In this document: positions 42,937 to 57,900 of the stretch, piece by piece | Numbering within the stretch: the stretch's first letter is position 1 | Layout of the letters: each line of letters opens with the position of its first letter | Made by a program: the position numbers and the translations under genes | NCBI RefSeq assembly: GCF_000014685.1 | Contig: NC_008321.1 | Coordinates: 372,001-436,000, forward strand | Length of the DNA: 64,000 bases | From: Shewanella sp. MR-4 | Lineage (GTDB): Bacteria > Pseudomonadota > Gammaproteobacteria > Enterobacterales > Shewanellaceae | Direction: 5' to 3' | The notes under the pieces: generated by a model | What the model was told of the DNA's origin: nothing | Seen by the model: only the letters and a program-made list of their open reading frames with translations | Databases searched by the model: none

Positions 42937-45900
42937 TTAAGGAATGATAGTACCGTTATTGTGATGAGGGTCTGTCAGTGATGTTACGCCCTGTGGAGCT
43001 TCTGGTGTGACGGGCGCTGCATCGATGATCAGAGGACCGTTACCATTGGAACCTAGTAGGCCATTGATGACGCCAGCATTATCAGTTGCGCTATATTGGT
43101 CAAAAAGATTTACTCCATCTAGCACTATATGCTGATCAAACACGCCGTCCTTATTGGCATCGATATCAATGACTGTCGAACCATTATCTAAGCTAAACTT
43201 CAGATAGCTTTCTAGAGTATTAGCGGTTTCTCCTTGGAGTAAGTCGCTAAGATCTAGCTTATCTTCTCTTACATTAAAGTCCATGATGTGGTCTGTACCT
43301 TGATCGGCATCTGCGTAACGCCATACAAAAGTGTCAGAACCGCCATCTCCGCGAAGCACGTCATCACCTAGGCCACCAATCAAAGTATCATTGCCATCGC
43401 CACCACGAAGACCATCAATACCTGCGCCACCTATAAGTAAATCATTACCCGCACCACCATAGACCATTTGGGTGCCTTCACCACCATATACAGTATCGTC
43501 ACCCTCACCGAGATTAACTGTATCTGATTTAGGTTGAACCTCATTTAGCACGTTTTGTTTTAGGTGATCGTAACGATTCACGATAGCTGTATCAGACATA
43601 AACTTACTGGTCAGCACATCCTGCTGTGACAGTTGATTGCTCACATTGGGTAAGGAGCTACCAGTTTCTACTATGTTATTAGCGGTTGATATGCCAAGAT
43701 CCACAAAGTCGTTGCTAGCACCAGCTTTAATGTGCAATGAGGTATCTAGATTGATAATGTCGACTGAGGTTTTTGACGCTACAGTTTCATAACCACCCAG
43801 TGAGGTTGCAAACTGACCTTTATCTCCCCAATTGTTGAGCAAGAAGGAGTCTACGCCTTGAGCTCCTTCATACATGATTGGTAACACTTCGACAGCATTG
43901 AGATTAATATTTAACTCTGCAGTGCTGAGGTCTCCATCGCTATCTTCAATGGTGTAGTTAAATGTGTCGACAGCATTGTCCGGGATAAGGCTACCCACAG
44001 TAGTTACCTGGTAGCTATAGCTGCCATCGCTATATAACTTTAGTGTTCCGTAAGTACCCTGTACCACAAAGGTGCCGTGGGATTCGGATGCGTTACTGCC
44101 ATTATGTGACAATCCGTAGATTTCCATATTGCCGTCGGCGCCTTGGATATCATTGTGGAGCACATTACCGTTGACTGTGGGTAGTTCGAAGCCATCACCA
44201 GGGATAAGTTTTACTACTAATGGGAAGCTGGTCGATCTGTTTTCAGCAGTTTCAATGCTGGTCACAACATTGCCGTGACTATCTAAGAAGCCCATAACCT
44301 GCAGGGTGTAACGAGCACCATCATAAACAAACACAGAAGATGTATTGGCAACGGTGACGATGTCGGGTGGATTGTTGCCGAAATTTCCTCCTGTTTCATT
44401 ATGGTTAAACTCAAGCGTAACTTTGGCGGGGACACCATTAATCATTAAGGTGACTTCAAGTGTTGCCTTAGTTATTGCTGAATATCCATTGATAGGATAG
44501 TTAAGGTGCGTGAAAGTCCCTAAAACTATGTTTTGATTTAAACCAACATCACCAACTTGAATATTGGTATTCTCATCAAAGTTATAGCCAGAGCGAGGTT
44601 CCCACGATTCTACGTTACCCCAACGAATCCTGTCGTGTGCAGTATCATCGTCATTACTGTCGTAGATTCTTACATCGGAATCACTGGATTCGGCTATCCA
44701 CCCTGTCCATTCAGCAGTGATTCCGCGCACTTCAAAGCTATCAATTAGTACATCGACATTATTAGTATCATCGACAGCGATGTGTTGACTATCTGCAACT
44801 AATACCGTTACATCGGCTTTTACTGTCTGACCACTAGAGTCAGTTGCGACAACCTTAATGCCACTCACAGATAGCGAATCATAGTCGATATTATGTGGCA
44901 GTTTGCCAAGGAGTTCAGCTTCAACAACCACAAAACCTTCTTTACCGGCTGCAATTGCGTTCCCATTCCAATCCAGTGTCAGTTTTAGTAAATCACCTCT
45001 GCCAGGCATTGAACCAATTAAAACGCCACCCTCGATTCTCCAGCTCATCGGTTGACGTATGCCCTCAACATGGATATTGCTTATGTCAGTGCTAAAGCTG
45101 ACATTGTTAATATTTTTGTCACCTGCCTTGAAGACTAAGGTGTCGGAGTCTGTATCCATTACATCGGTTAACGACTTGGCTTCAGCAAGGCTCGTAAAGG
45201 CAACTGGTGTTATAACGCTAGCCGTGCTGCCGCTGGCATTTAAATGTACTGTAAAGTCGTCTTGGCTGGAATCTCCATCACTGTCGGTGACATCAACAAT
45301 GAATTTTAAATCCATATCGGTTGTGGAGCTGACGATAGTTGTTGCAGTGGTGCCAGTGAGTTGGAAGGCTGTATTGCCCACCGCACTTAGTTTTACATAA
45401 CTTATAGCCCCCAAATCACTAATGGCCTCGCCCGATGAAATAATACCATAACCAAGTAGTTGGCCGCTGCTACCATAGGCTTCGTAAAGCACGGTTGGTG
45501 CGCCAGTGAAGGTAAATTTAGCCCCTGCAACATCTTGTACATAATCAACAATAAGCTTCTCTGTACCGGACACTGTTACTCCATCTTCAACTCCGAAACC
45601 ATTATTGTTACCGTTTACGCGCGCAATTTGACCATTATCTTCTGCACGTAAAGAGAAGAGTATAGTGCTAAGGTTTGGAACTTCAGTAATGTCTCTGTAA
45701 ACGTTGGTGGTACCTGCACTGTTCTGGGCGATATAAAATATTTCCTCCATTCCACCTAAGCCCTTAAGGGCGCTCACGCTGAAGGACTCTAGTGTGTCAA
45801 TAGCTTGTTGCAGTTCCAGCTGGTACTGATAGCCATCACCATCAATGTCATTGGGGTCAAGTTTGAGGGTGAATATAACATTATGATTAGTGTTGTATTT

Positions 45901-48900
45901 ATCATAGGCAGCAGCGCCACCGCTGCTTATGGTATAAGCAATTAATAAGTCTGGTTCATCTTTATCAATGAAGAAGTAAACATACTTGCCGCCAGCTGTG
46001 ATGCCTGAATCCGCGAAGGTTTTATCTGTACCGTTCCAACCCGTAATATTGGCCGTTAAGCTGGCGCTGTATTGATCGGGATCTTGGTTATCATTACCAT
46101 CGGCACCGCCTATTTGTAACACTCCATTGATTGTAGTGTTGTTTTTGTTGTCGCCAGAACTGTTTAGGGCGTCTAGCGACAGAGTGTCGTCGGTGACAGT
46201 AACGCTGATTGTGTTGCTGATTACGCCGTTGCTACCTGCAGCCTCAATCACTATGCCACTGATAAGAGCATCAATATTGATAACTTCGTCATTAGTACCT
46301 GACTCGTTGGCTACGTGTTGAAGGTTGTCGAGTAGGGTTACCTCTACACTAACATTACCAGTTTGGCCTGCACCAATGTCGCTGCCGCTCAAAGACAGCT
46401 GTAGTACCTCAATACCGTTAAGTTTACCGATCAACACTGTTCCGCCATCTCTGGCTTCCCAAGTCATGATGCCAATGAGGCCAGCTATGGTGACGCCATT
46501 AATGTTACCATTAATATCAATAATATTGCCGAACTGGAAGCTTGTTAGAGCACCATTGCCAGCAGTAAAACTAACGTTGGCTGTGACCTTGGAAGTTGCG
46601 TCTACTGCACCACGCAGACTGGCTTCGTTTACTGTCACATTGGTGTTTTGCGCACCTATTACACGTGCGCTGTCGCTGCCTTGGGTAGAAGTGTTGTTGT
46701 TGGAATCAGTCTGGGTGGCGGTCACTGTGATGTTTTGGCCGATAGCTGGCGCGGTTTCACTCCAGCTGATAACGCCGTTAGCGTAGGTATAGTTATCAAA
46801 GGTCAGGCTACCACTGCCATTATCAGTGAAGTCAGCAAAGCTCAGTTGAATTGCGGCACCGCCATCAATGGTGAGTGTGACATAGCCACCGGCTTCAAAA
46901 TCAGTACCGTTGATTGATACGGTAAGCTGCACACCATCGTTGCCCATTTCAGCCGCAGTTAACAGGCCATCACCTGGGTTACCATCATCAACAATTAGTA
47001 CGGTTGGTGTATTAGGTGCCGAGGTGTCGACCCCAGCGGTATCGACGCCGCTGGTGCCGAGGTTGCCGTTTAGATCTGTATAGCTGCCGGCGGTGACAGT
47101 AACACTGGCGGTGCCAGTGAAGCCTGGGGTCGGCGTGAAGGTTGCAGTCCAATTGATACCATCTGTGCTGCTAAGGTTACTGAGCGTGCCGCCCACAACC
47201 ACTAAGTCAGAGGCGTCAAAACCGGTGACTTTCTCACTGAAGGTGAAGGTCACTTCACTGGTTTCGCCAACCGTTAGCACGTCATCGACAATGTTCACCA
47301 CGACGCTTGGGCCTTGGGTATCCACGCCTGCAGTATCACTGCCGCTGGTGCCGAGGTTGCCGTTTAGATCTGTATAGCTGCCGGCGGTGACAGTAACACT
47401 GGCGGTGCCAGTGAAGCCTGGGGTCGGCGTGAAGGTTGCAGTCCAATTGATACCATCTGTGCTGCTAAGGTTACTGAGCGTGCCGCCCACAACCACTAAG
47501 TCAGAGGCGTCAAAACCGGTGACTTTCTCACTGAAGGTGAAGGTCACTTCACTGGTTTCGCCAACCGTTAGCACGTCATCGACAATGTTCACCACGACGC
47601 TTGGGCCTTGGGTATCCACGCCTGCAGTATCACTGCCGCTGGTGCCGAGGTTGCCGTTTAGATCTGTATAGCTGCCGGCGGTGACAGTAACACTGGCGGT
47701 GCCAGTGAAGCCTGGGGTCGGCGTGAAGGTTGCAGTCCAATTGATACCATCTGTGCTGCTAAGGTTACTGAGCGTGCCGCCCACAACCACTAAGTCAGAG
47801 GCGTCAAAACCGGTGACTTTCTCACTGAAGGTGAAGGTCACTTCACTGGTTTCGCCAACCGTTAGCACGTCATCGACAATGTTCACCACGACGCTTGGGC
47901 CTTGGGTATCCACGCCTGCAGTATCACTGCCGCTGGTGCCGAGGTTGCCGTTTAGATCTGTATAGCTGCCGGCGGTGACAGTAACACTGGCGGTGCCAGT
48001 GAAGCCTGGGGTCGGCGTGAAGGTTGCAGTCCAATTGATACCATCTGTGCTGCTAAGGTTACTGAGCGTGCCGCCCACAACCACTAAGTCAGAGGCGTCA
48101 AAACCGGTGACTTTCTCACTGAAGGTGAAGGTCACTTCACTGGTTTCGCCAACCGTTAGCACGTCATCGACAATGTTCACCACGACGCTTGGGCCTTGGG
48201 TATCCACGCCTGCAGTATCACTGCCGCTGGTGCCGAGGTTGCCGTTTAGATCTGTATAGCTGCCGGCGGTGACAGTAACACTGGCGGTGCCAGTGAAGCC
48301 TGGGGTCGGCGTGAAGGTTGCAGTCCAATTGATACCATCTGTGCTGCTAAGGTTACTGAGCGTGCCGCCCACAACCACTAAGTCAGAGGCGTCAAAACCG
48401 GTGACTTTCTCACTGAAGGTGAAGGTCACTTCACTGGTTTCGCCAACCGTTAGCACGTCATCGACAATGTTCACCACGACGCTTGGGCCTTGGGTATCCA
48501 CGCCTGCAGTATCACTGCCGCTGGTGCCGAGGTTGCCGTTTAGATCTGTATAGCTGCCGGCGGTGACAGTAACACTGGCGGTGCCAGTGAAGCCTGGGGT
48601 CGGCGTGAAGGTTGCAGTCCAATTGATACCATCTGTGCTGCTAAGGTTACTGAGCGTGCCGCCCACAACCACTAAGTCAGAGGCGTCAAAACCGGTGACT
48701 TTCTCACTGAAGGTGAAGGTCACTTCACTGGTTTCGCCAACCGTTAGCACGTCATCGACAATGTTCACCACGACGCTTGGGCCTTGGGTATCCACGCCTG
48801 CAGTATCACTGCCGCTGGTGCCGAGGTTGCCGTTTAGATCTGTATAGCTGCCGGCGGGGACAGTCACACTGGCGGTGCCAGTGAAGCCTGGGGTCGGCGT

Positions 48901-51900
48901 GAAGGTTGCAGTCCAATTGATACCATCTGTGCTGCTAAGGTTACTGAGCGTGCCGCCCACAACCACTAAGTCAGAGGCGTCAAAACTGGTGACTTTCTCA
49001 CTGAAGGTGAAGGTCACTTCACTGGTTTCGCCAACCGTTAGCACGTCATCGACAATGTTCACCACGACGCTTGGGCCTTGGGTATCCACGCCTGCAGTAT
49101 CACTGCCGCTGGTGCCGAGGTTGCCGTTTAGATCTGTATAGCTGCCGGCGGTGACAGTCACACTGGCGGTGCCAGTGAAGCCTGGGGTCGGCGTGAAGGT
49201 TGCAGTCCAATTGATACCATCTGTGCTGCTAAGGTTACTGAGCGTGCCGCCCACAACCACTAAGTCAGAGGCGTCAAAACCGGTGACTTTCTCACTGAAG
49301 GTGAAGGTCACTTCACTGGTTTCGCCAACCGTTAGCACGTCATCGACAATGTTCACCACGACGCTTGGGCCTTGGGTATCCACGCCTGCAGTATCACTGC
49401 CGCTGGTGCCGAGGTTGCCGTTTAGATCTGTATAGCTGCCGGCGGTGACAGTAACACTGGCGGTGCCAGTGAAGCCTGGGGTCGGCGTGAAGGTTGCAGT
49501 CCAATTGATACCATCTGTGCTGCTAAGGTTACTGAGCGTGCCGCCCACAACCACTAAGTCAGAGGCGTCAAAACCGGTGACTTTCTCACTGAAGGTGAAG
49601 GTCACTTCACTGGTTTCGCCAACCGTTAGCACGTCATCGACAATGTTCACCACGACGCTTGGGCCTTGGGTATCCACGCCTGCAGTATCACTGCCGCTGG
49701 TGCCGAGGTTGCCGTTTAGATCTGTATAGCTGCCGGCGGTGACAGTAACACTGGCGGTGCCAGTGAAGCCTGGGGTCGGCGTGAAGGTTGCAGTCCAATT
49801 GATACCATCTGTGCTGCTAAGGTTACTGAGCGTGCCGCCCACAACCACTAAGTCAGAGGCGTCAAAACCGGTGACTTTCTCACTGAAGGTGAAGGTCACT
49901 TCACTGGTTTCGCCAACCGTTAGCACGTCATCGACAATGTTCACCACGACGCTTGGGCCTTGGGTATCCACGCCTGCAGTATCACTGCCGCTGGTGCCGA
50001 GGTTGCCGTTTAGATCTGTATAGCTGCCGGCGGTGACAGTAACACTGGCGGTGCCAGTGAAGCCTGGGGTCGGCGTGAAGGTTGCAGTCCAATTGATACC
50101 ATCTGTGCTGCTAAGGTTACTGAGCGTGCCGCCCACAACCACTAAGTCAGAGGCGTCAAAACCGGTGACTTTCTCACTGAAGGTGAAGGTCACTTCACTG
50201 GTTTCGCCAACCGTTAGCACGTCATCGACAATGTTCACCACGACGCTTGGGCCTTGGGTATCCTCGCCTGCAGTATCACTGCCGCTGGTGCCGAGGTTGC
50301 CGTTTAGATCTGTATAGCTGCCGGCGGTGACAGTAACACTGGCGGTGCCAGTGAAGCCTGGGGTCGGCGTGAAGGTTGCAGTCCAATTGATACCATCTGT
50401 GCTGCTAAGGTTACTGAGCGTGCCGCCCACAACCACTAAGTCAGAGGCGTCAAAACCGGTGACTTTCTCACTGAAGGTGAAGGTCACTTCACTGGTTTCG
50501 CCAACCGTTAGCACGTCATCGACAATGTTCACCACGACGCTTGGGCCTTGGGTATCCACGCCTGCAGTATCACTGCCGCTGGTGCCGAGGTTGCCGTTTA
50601 GATCTGTATAGCTGCCGGCGGGGACAGTAACACTGGCGGTGCCAGTGAAGCCTGGGGTCGGCGTGAAGGTTGCAGTCCAATTGATACCATCTGTGCTGCT
50701 AAGGTTACTGAGCGTGCCGCCCACAACCACTAAGTCAGAGGCGTCAAAACTGGTGACTTTCTCACTGAAGGTGAAGGTCACTTCACTGGTTTCGCCAACC
50801 GTTAGCACGTCATCGACAATGTTCACCACGACGCTTGGGCCTTGGGTATCCACGCCTGCAGTATCACTGCCGCTGGTGCCGAGGTTGCCGTTTAGATCTG
50901 TATAGCTGCCGGCGGTGACAGTAACACTGGCGGTGCCAGTGAAGCCTGGGGTCGGCGTGAAGGTTGCAGTCCAATTGATACCATCTGTGCTGCTAAGGTT
51001 ACTGAGCGTGCCGCCCACAACCACTAAGTCAGAGGCGTCAAAACCGGTGACTTTCTCACTGAAGGTGAAGGTCACTTCACTGGTTTCGCCAACCGTTAGC
51101 ACGTCATCGACAATGTTCACCACGACGCTTGGGCCTTGGGTATCCACGCCTGCAGTATCACTGCCGCTGGTGCCGAGGTTGCCGTTTAGATCTGTATAGC
51201 TGCCGGCGGTGACAGTAACACTGGCGGTGCCAGTGAAGCCTGGGGTCGGCGTGAAGGTTGCAGTCCAATTGATACCATCTGTGCTGCTAAGGTTACTGAG
51301 CGTGCCGCCCACAACCACTAAGTCAGAGGCGTCAAAACCGGTGACTTTCTCACTGAAGGTGAAGGTCACTTCACTGGTTTCGCCAACCGTTAGCACGTCA
51401 TCGACAATGTTCACCACGACGCTTGGGCCTTGGGTATCCACGCCTGCAGTATCACTGCCGCTGGTGCCGAGGTTGCCGTTTAGATCTGTATAGCTGCCGG
51501 CGGTGACAGTAACACTGGCGGTGCCAGTGAAGCCTGGGGTCGGCGTGAAGGTTGCAGTCCAATTGATACCATCTGTGCTGCTAAGGTTACTGAGCGTGCC
51601 GCCCACAACCACTAAGTCAGAGGCGTCAAAACCGGTGACTTTCTCACTGAAGGTGAAGGTCACTTCACTGGTTTCGCCAACCGTTAGCACGTCATCGACA
51701 ATGTTCACCACGACGCTTGGGCCTTGGGTATCCACGCCTGCAGTATCACTGCCGCTGGTGCCGAGGTTGCCGTTTAGATCTGTATAGCTGCCGGCGGTGA
51801 CAGTCACACTGGCGGTGCCAGTGAAGCCTGGGGTCGGCGTGAAGGTTGCAGTCCAATTGATACCATCTGTGCTGCTAAGGTTACTGAGCGTGCCGCCCAC

Positions 51901-54900
51901 AACCACTAAGTCAGAGGCGTCAAAACCGGTGACTTTCTCACTGAAGGTGAAGGTCACTTCACTGGTTTCGCCAACCGTTAGCACGTCATCGACAATGTTC
52001 ACCACGACGCTTGGGCCTTGGGTATCCACGCCTGCAGTATCACTGCCGCTGGTGCCGAGGTTGCCGTTTAGATCTGTATAGCTGCCGGCGGTGACAGTAA
52101 CACTGGCGGTGCCAGTGAAGCCTGGGGTCGGCGTGAAGGTTGCAGTCCAATTGATACCATCTGTGCTGCTAAGGTTACTGAGCGTGCCGCCCACAACCAC
52201 TAAGTCAGAGGCGTCAAAACCGGTGACTTTCTCACTGAAGGTGAAGGTCACTTCACTGGTTTCGCCAACCGTTAGCACGTCATCGACAATGTTCACCACG
52301 ACGCTTGGGCCTTGGGTATCCACGCCTGCAGTATCACTGCCGCTGGTGCCGAGGTTGCCGTTTAGATCTGTATAGCTGCCGGCGGTGACAGTAACACTGG
52401 CGGTGCCAGTGAAGCCTGGGGTCGGCGTGAAGGTTGCAGTCCAATTGATACCATCTGTGCTGCTAAGGTTACTGAGCGTGCCGCCCACAACCACTAAGTC
52501 AGAGGCGTCAAAACCGGTGACTTTCTCACTGAAGGTGAAGGTCACTTCACTGGTTTCGCCAACCGTTAGCACGTCATCGACAATGTTCACCACGACGCTT
52601 GGGCCTTGGGTATCCACGCCTGCAGTATCACTGCCGCTGGTGCCGAGGTTGCCGTTTAGATCTGTATAGCTGCCGGCGGTGACAGTAACACTGGCGGTGC
52701 CAGTGAAGCCTGGGGTCGGCGTGAAGGTTGCAGTCCAATTGATACCATCTGTGCTGCTAAGGTTACTGAGCGTGCCGCCCACAACCACTAAGTCAGAGGC
52801 GTCAAAACTGGTGACTTTCTCACTGAAGGTGAAGGTCACTTCACTGGTTTCGCCAACCGTTAGCACGTCATCGACAATGTTCACCACGACGCTTGGGCCT
52901 TGGGTATCCACGCCTGCAGTATCACTGCCGCTGGTGCCGAGGTTGCCGTTTAGATCTGTATAGCTGCCGGCGGTGACAGTAACACTGGCGGTGCCAGTGA
53001 AGCCTGGGGTCGGCGTGAAGGTTGCAGTCCAATTGATACCATCTGTGCTGCTAAGGTTACTGAGCGTGCCGCCCACAACCACTAAGTCAGAGGCGTCAAA
53101 ACCGGTGACTTTCTCACTGAAGGTGAAGGTCACTTCGCTGGTTTCGCCAACCGTTAGCACGTCATCGACAATGTTCACCACGACGCTTGGGCCTTGGGTA
53201 TCCACGCCTGCAGTATCACTGCCGCTGGTGCCGAGGTTGCCGTTTAGATCTGTATAGCTGCCGGCGGGGACAGTAACACTGGCGGTGCCAGTGAAGCCTG
53301 GGGTCGGCGTGAAGGTTGCAGTCCAATTGATACCATCTGTGCTGCTAAGGTTACTGAGCGTGCCGCCCACAACCACTAAGTCAGAGGCGTCAAAACCGGT
53401 GACTTTCTCACTGAAGGTGAAGGTCACTTCGCTGGTTTCGCCAACCGTTAGCACGTCATCGACAATGTTCACCACGACGCTTGGGCCTTGGGTATCCACG
53501 CCTGCAGTATCACTGCCGCTGGTGCCGAGGTTGCCGTTTAGATCTGTATAGCTGCCGGCGGTGACAGTAACACTGGCGGTGCCAGTGAAGCCTGGGGTCG
53601 GCGTGAAGGTTGCAGTCCAATTGATACCATCTGTGCTGCTAAGGTTACTGAGCGTGCCGCCCACAACCACTAAGTCAGAGGCGTCAAAACCGGTGACTTT
53701 CTCACTGAAGGTGAAGGTCACTTCACTGGTTTCGCCAACCGTTAGCACGTCATCGACAATGTTCACCACGACGCTTGGGCCTTGGGTATCCACGCCTGCA
53801 GTATCACTGCCGCTGGTGCCGAGGTTGCCGTTTAGATCTGTATAGCTGCCGGCGGTGACAGTAACACTGGCGGTGCCAGTGAAGCCTGGGGTCGGCGTGA
53901 AGGTTGCAGTCCAATTGATACCATCTGTGCTGCTAAGGTTACTGAGCGTGCCGCCCACAACCACTAAGTCAGAGGCGTCAAAACCGGTGACTTTCTCACT
54001 GAAGGTGAAGGTCACTTCACTGGTTTCGCCAACCGTTAGCACGTCATCGACAATGTTCACCACGACGCTTGGGCCTTGGGTATCCACGCCTGCAGTATCA
54101 CTGCCGCTGGTGCCGAGGTTGCCGTTTAGATCTGTATAGCTGCCGGCGGTGACAGTAACACTGGCGGTGCCAGTGAAGCCTGGGGTCGGCGTGAAGGTTG
54201 CAGTCCAATTGATACCATCTGTGCTGCTAAGGTTACTGAGCGTGCCGCCCACAACCACTAAGTCAGAGGCGTCAAAACTGGTGACTTTCTCACTGAAGGT
54301 GAAGGTCACTTCACTGGTTTCGCCAACCGTTAGCACGTCATCGACAATGTTCACCACGACGCTTGGGCCTTGGGTATCCACGCCTGCAGTATCACTGCCG
54401 CTGGTGCCGAGGTTGCCGTTTAGATCTGTATAGCTGCCGGCGGTGACAGTAACACTGGCGGTGCCAGTGAAGCCTGGGGTCGGCGTGAAGGTTGCAGTCC
54501 AATTGATACCATCTGTGCTGCTAAGGTTACTGAGCGTGCCGCCCACAACCACTAAGTCAGAGGCGTCAAAACCGGTGACTTTCTCACTGAAGGTGAAGGT
54601 CACTTCACTGGTTTCGCCAACCGTTAGCACGTCATCGACAATGTTCACCACGACGCTTGGGCCTTGGGTATCCACGCCTGCAGTATCACTGCCGCTGGTG
54701 CCGAGGTTGCCGTTTAGATCTGTATAGCTGCCGGCGGTGACAGTAACACTGGCGGTGCCAGTGAAGCCTGGGGTCGGCGTGAAGGTTGCAGTCCAATTGA
54801 TACCATCTGTGCTGCTAAGGTTACTGAGCGTGCCGCCCACAACCACTAAGTCAGAGGCGTCAAAACCGGTGACTTTCTCACTGAAGGTGAAGGTCACTTC

Positions 54901-57900
54901 GCTGGTTTCGCCAACCGTTAGCACGTCATCGACAATGTTCACCACGACGCTTGGGCCTTGGGTGTCGATGATCACATCTTGGGTCACTGTCTTAAAGTTA
55001 CCCGCAACGTCTGTCACTGTGGCGTTCACTGTGTAGGTGCCATCGGCTAACACTGTGCCAGTCAGATCCACACTCCAGTTACCTTGTGCATCAATCACTA
55101 AGCCGTTGCCCACGGTATAAGTATTACCGTTGATGGTGACGGCTAAGGTGCTGTTGTCATCCAAATCGACGGTGCCGTGGAACACTAAGGTGTTGTCGTT
55201 GGTGATAAAGTCGCTGCTGGAGCTACCGGTGTCCTGGGTGATGCTGGTGATGGCCACGGTGTTGCCGTCGCCGTCCTCATCAATCTTGGTATCAATCACT
55301 ACATCTTGGGTGACGGTTTTGCTGTTGCCGGCCAGGTCAGTGACGGTGGCGACCACAGGGTAGGTGCCATCAGGCAGCACGGTACCGGTCAGGTCCACAC
55401 TCCAGTTACCTTGCGCATCAATCACTAAGCCGTTAGCGGTGGTGTAAGTCACCCCGTTGATGGTGACGGCTAAGGTGCTGTTGTCATCCAAATCGACGGT
55501 GCCGTGGAACACTAAGGTGTTGTCGTTGGTGATAAAGTCGCTGCTGGAGCTACCGGTGTCCTGAGTGATGCTGGTGATGGCCACGGTGTTGCCGTCGCCG
55601 TCCTCATCAATCTTGGTATCAATCACCACATCTTGGGTGACAGTTTTGCTGTTGCCGGCCACGTCAGTGACGGTGGCGACCACGGGGTAGGTGCCATCAG
55701 GCAGCACGGTACCGGTCAGGTCCACACTCCAGTTACCTTGCGCATCAATCACTAAGCCGTTAGCGGTGGTGTAAGTCACCCCGTTGATGGTGACGGCTAA
55801 GGTGCTGTTGTCATCTAAATCGACGGTGCCGTGGAACACCAAGGTGTTGTCGTTGGTGATAAAGTCGCTGCTGGAGCTACCGGTGTCTTGGGTGATGCTG
55901 GTGATGGCCACGGTGTTGCCGTCGCCGTCCTCATCAATCTTGGTATCAATCACCACATCTTGGGTGACAGTTTTGCTGTTGCCGGCCACGTCAGTGACGG
56001 TGGCGACCACGGGGTAGGTGCCGTCAGGCAGCACGGTACCGGTTAAGTCGACGCTCCAATGGCCATTTGCATCGATCACTAGACCATTACCTATGGTGTA
56101 TTCCACGCCATTGATCGTGACAACCAAGTTACTGTTGCCATCTAATTCTACGGTACCTTGGAACACTAAGGTGTTGTCGTTGGTGATAAAGTCTGTATTG
56201 GAACTACCTGTATCTTCGGTGATACTTGTAATTGTTACAGCGTTATCTCGTCCCAGTCCTATCTGTGTATCGACAATCACATCTTGCGTTGCACTAGTGG
56301 TGTTACCAGCAATGTCGGTGACAGTGGCGACCACGGGGTAGGTGCCGTCAGGCAGCACGGTGCCTGTCAGGTCCACACTCCAGTTACCTTGCGCATCAAT
56401 CACTAAGCCGTTGGCGGTGGTGTAAGTCACCCCGTTGATGGTGACGGCTAAGGTGCTGTTGTCATCCAAATCGACGGTGCCGTGGAACACTAAGGTGTTG
56501 TCGTTGGTGATAAAGTCGCTGCTGGAGCTACCGGTGTCTTGGGTGATGCTGGTGATGGCCACGGTGTTGCCGTCGCCATCTTCATCAATCTTGGTATCAA
56601 TCACCACATCTTGGGTGACGGTTTTGCTGTTGCCAGCCACGTCGGTGACGGTGGCGACCACAGGGTAGGTGCCGTCAGGCAGCACGGTACCGGTCAGGTC
56701 CACACTCCAGTTACCTTGCGCATCAATCACTAAGCCGTTAGCGGTGGTGTAAGTCACCCCGTTGATGGTGACGGCTAAGGTGCTGTTGTCATCCAAATCG
56801 ACGGTACCGTGGAACACCAAGGTGTTGTCGTTGGTGATAAAGTCGCTGCTGGAGCTACCGGTGTCTTGGGTGATGCTGGTGATAGCCACGGTGTTGCCGT
56901 CGCCGTCCTCATCAATCTTGATATCGACATTACCATTATCAGTGGCATTGCCCGTATTGCCAGCTGGATCTGTCACTGTTGCGGTTGCAGTATAACCACC
57001 ATGAGGAATTGGATTAATAACATCAACAGCATATGTTCCGTCAGGATTCACAGTGGTGGTAAGAGTTTGCTGCACCCCATTGCTGTCAGTAACAACAATA
57101 GTGATGACGCTGCCAGGGGCGGCATCCGTTGTACCTGTGATGGTTGGCGTGGTATCTCGGGTATCATCAGGCGCGCTGACGGTAATAGTGGGGGCCGTCG
57201 TGTCGAGTAGTGCGGAATCACTGCCTTCAGGCGAAGTATTACCCGCTGGATCGGTAATGGTTGCAACTACAGTGATAGTTTCACCTTCAGCTGGCGCAGG
57301 AAGTGTTAAGTTTACATAACCATTATTTATATCTTCTTGTGTCAACACATAGTCAACACCATTCACTGTCAGGGTATCGCCTGCATTCGCACCTGTGCCG
57401 CCTAAGCCGATGGTCACACTGACGTCTGTTGCCCCGCCGAGCTCTGCATTACTGATAAAACCATCATCGTTTGTATCAGTGGTAATGGTAACGCTTGGTG
57501 CACCATCGGCTACAGGCGTGACATTAATGGTTAAAGTTGCAGTCGAACCAGTATTAGTGGTGTAGGTAATCACTGGAACTTGGCCGTTCCAATCTGCATT
57601 AGGGGTAAAGCTGTAAGAGCCATCGGCATTGAGTACTAAGCTGCCGCCTTCGAGAGCGACAGTTGTGCCTGCAGCAAAGGTGCTGCCCGATACTGTAAAG
57701 CTCACCACACTTAAGCTGGAATCGACATCGGTGTCGTTGTCGAGCACATTGCCTGTGGCGACGGTATCTTCATCGACGGTATTGGTGTCGTTTGCTAATA
57801 CCGATGGGTCATCAACTGGGGTGACGTTAATCGTTAATGTGGCAGTCGAACCAGTATTGGTGGTGTAGGTAATGACAGGAACTTGGCCATTCCAATCTGC

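Noticed and set aside
47029..54966. Regularly spaced repeats that might suggest a CRISPR array
   Set aside because: Units are 294 bp and contiguous, with no unique spacers, and lie in one open reading frame.
47093..55036. A series of about 27 plus-strand frames of 88-99 codons, one per repeat unit
   Set aside because: They are antisense shadows of the 98-codon bpfA repeats, repeated because the DNA is repeated; there is no ribosome site or independent coding signal.
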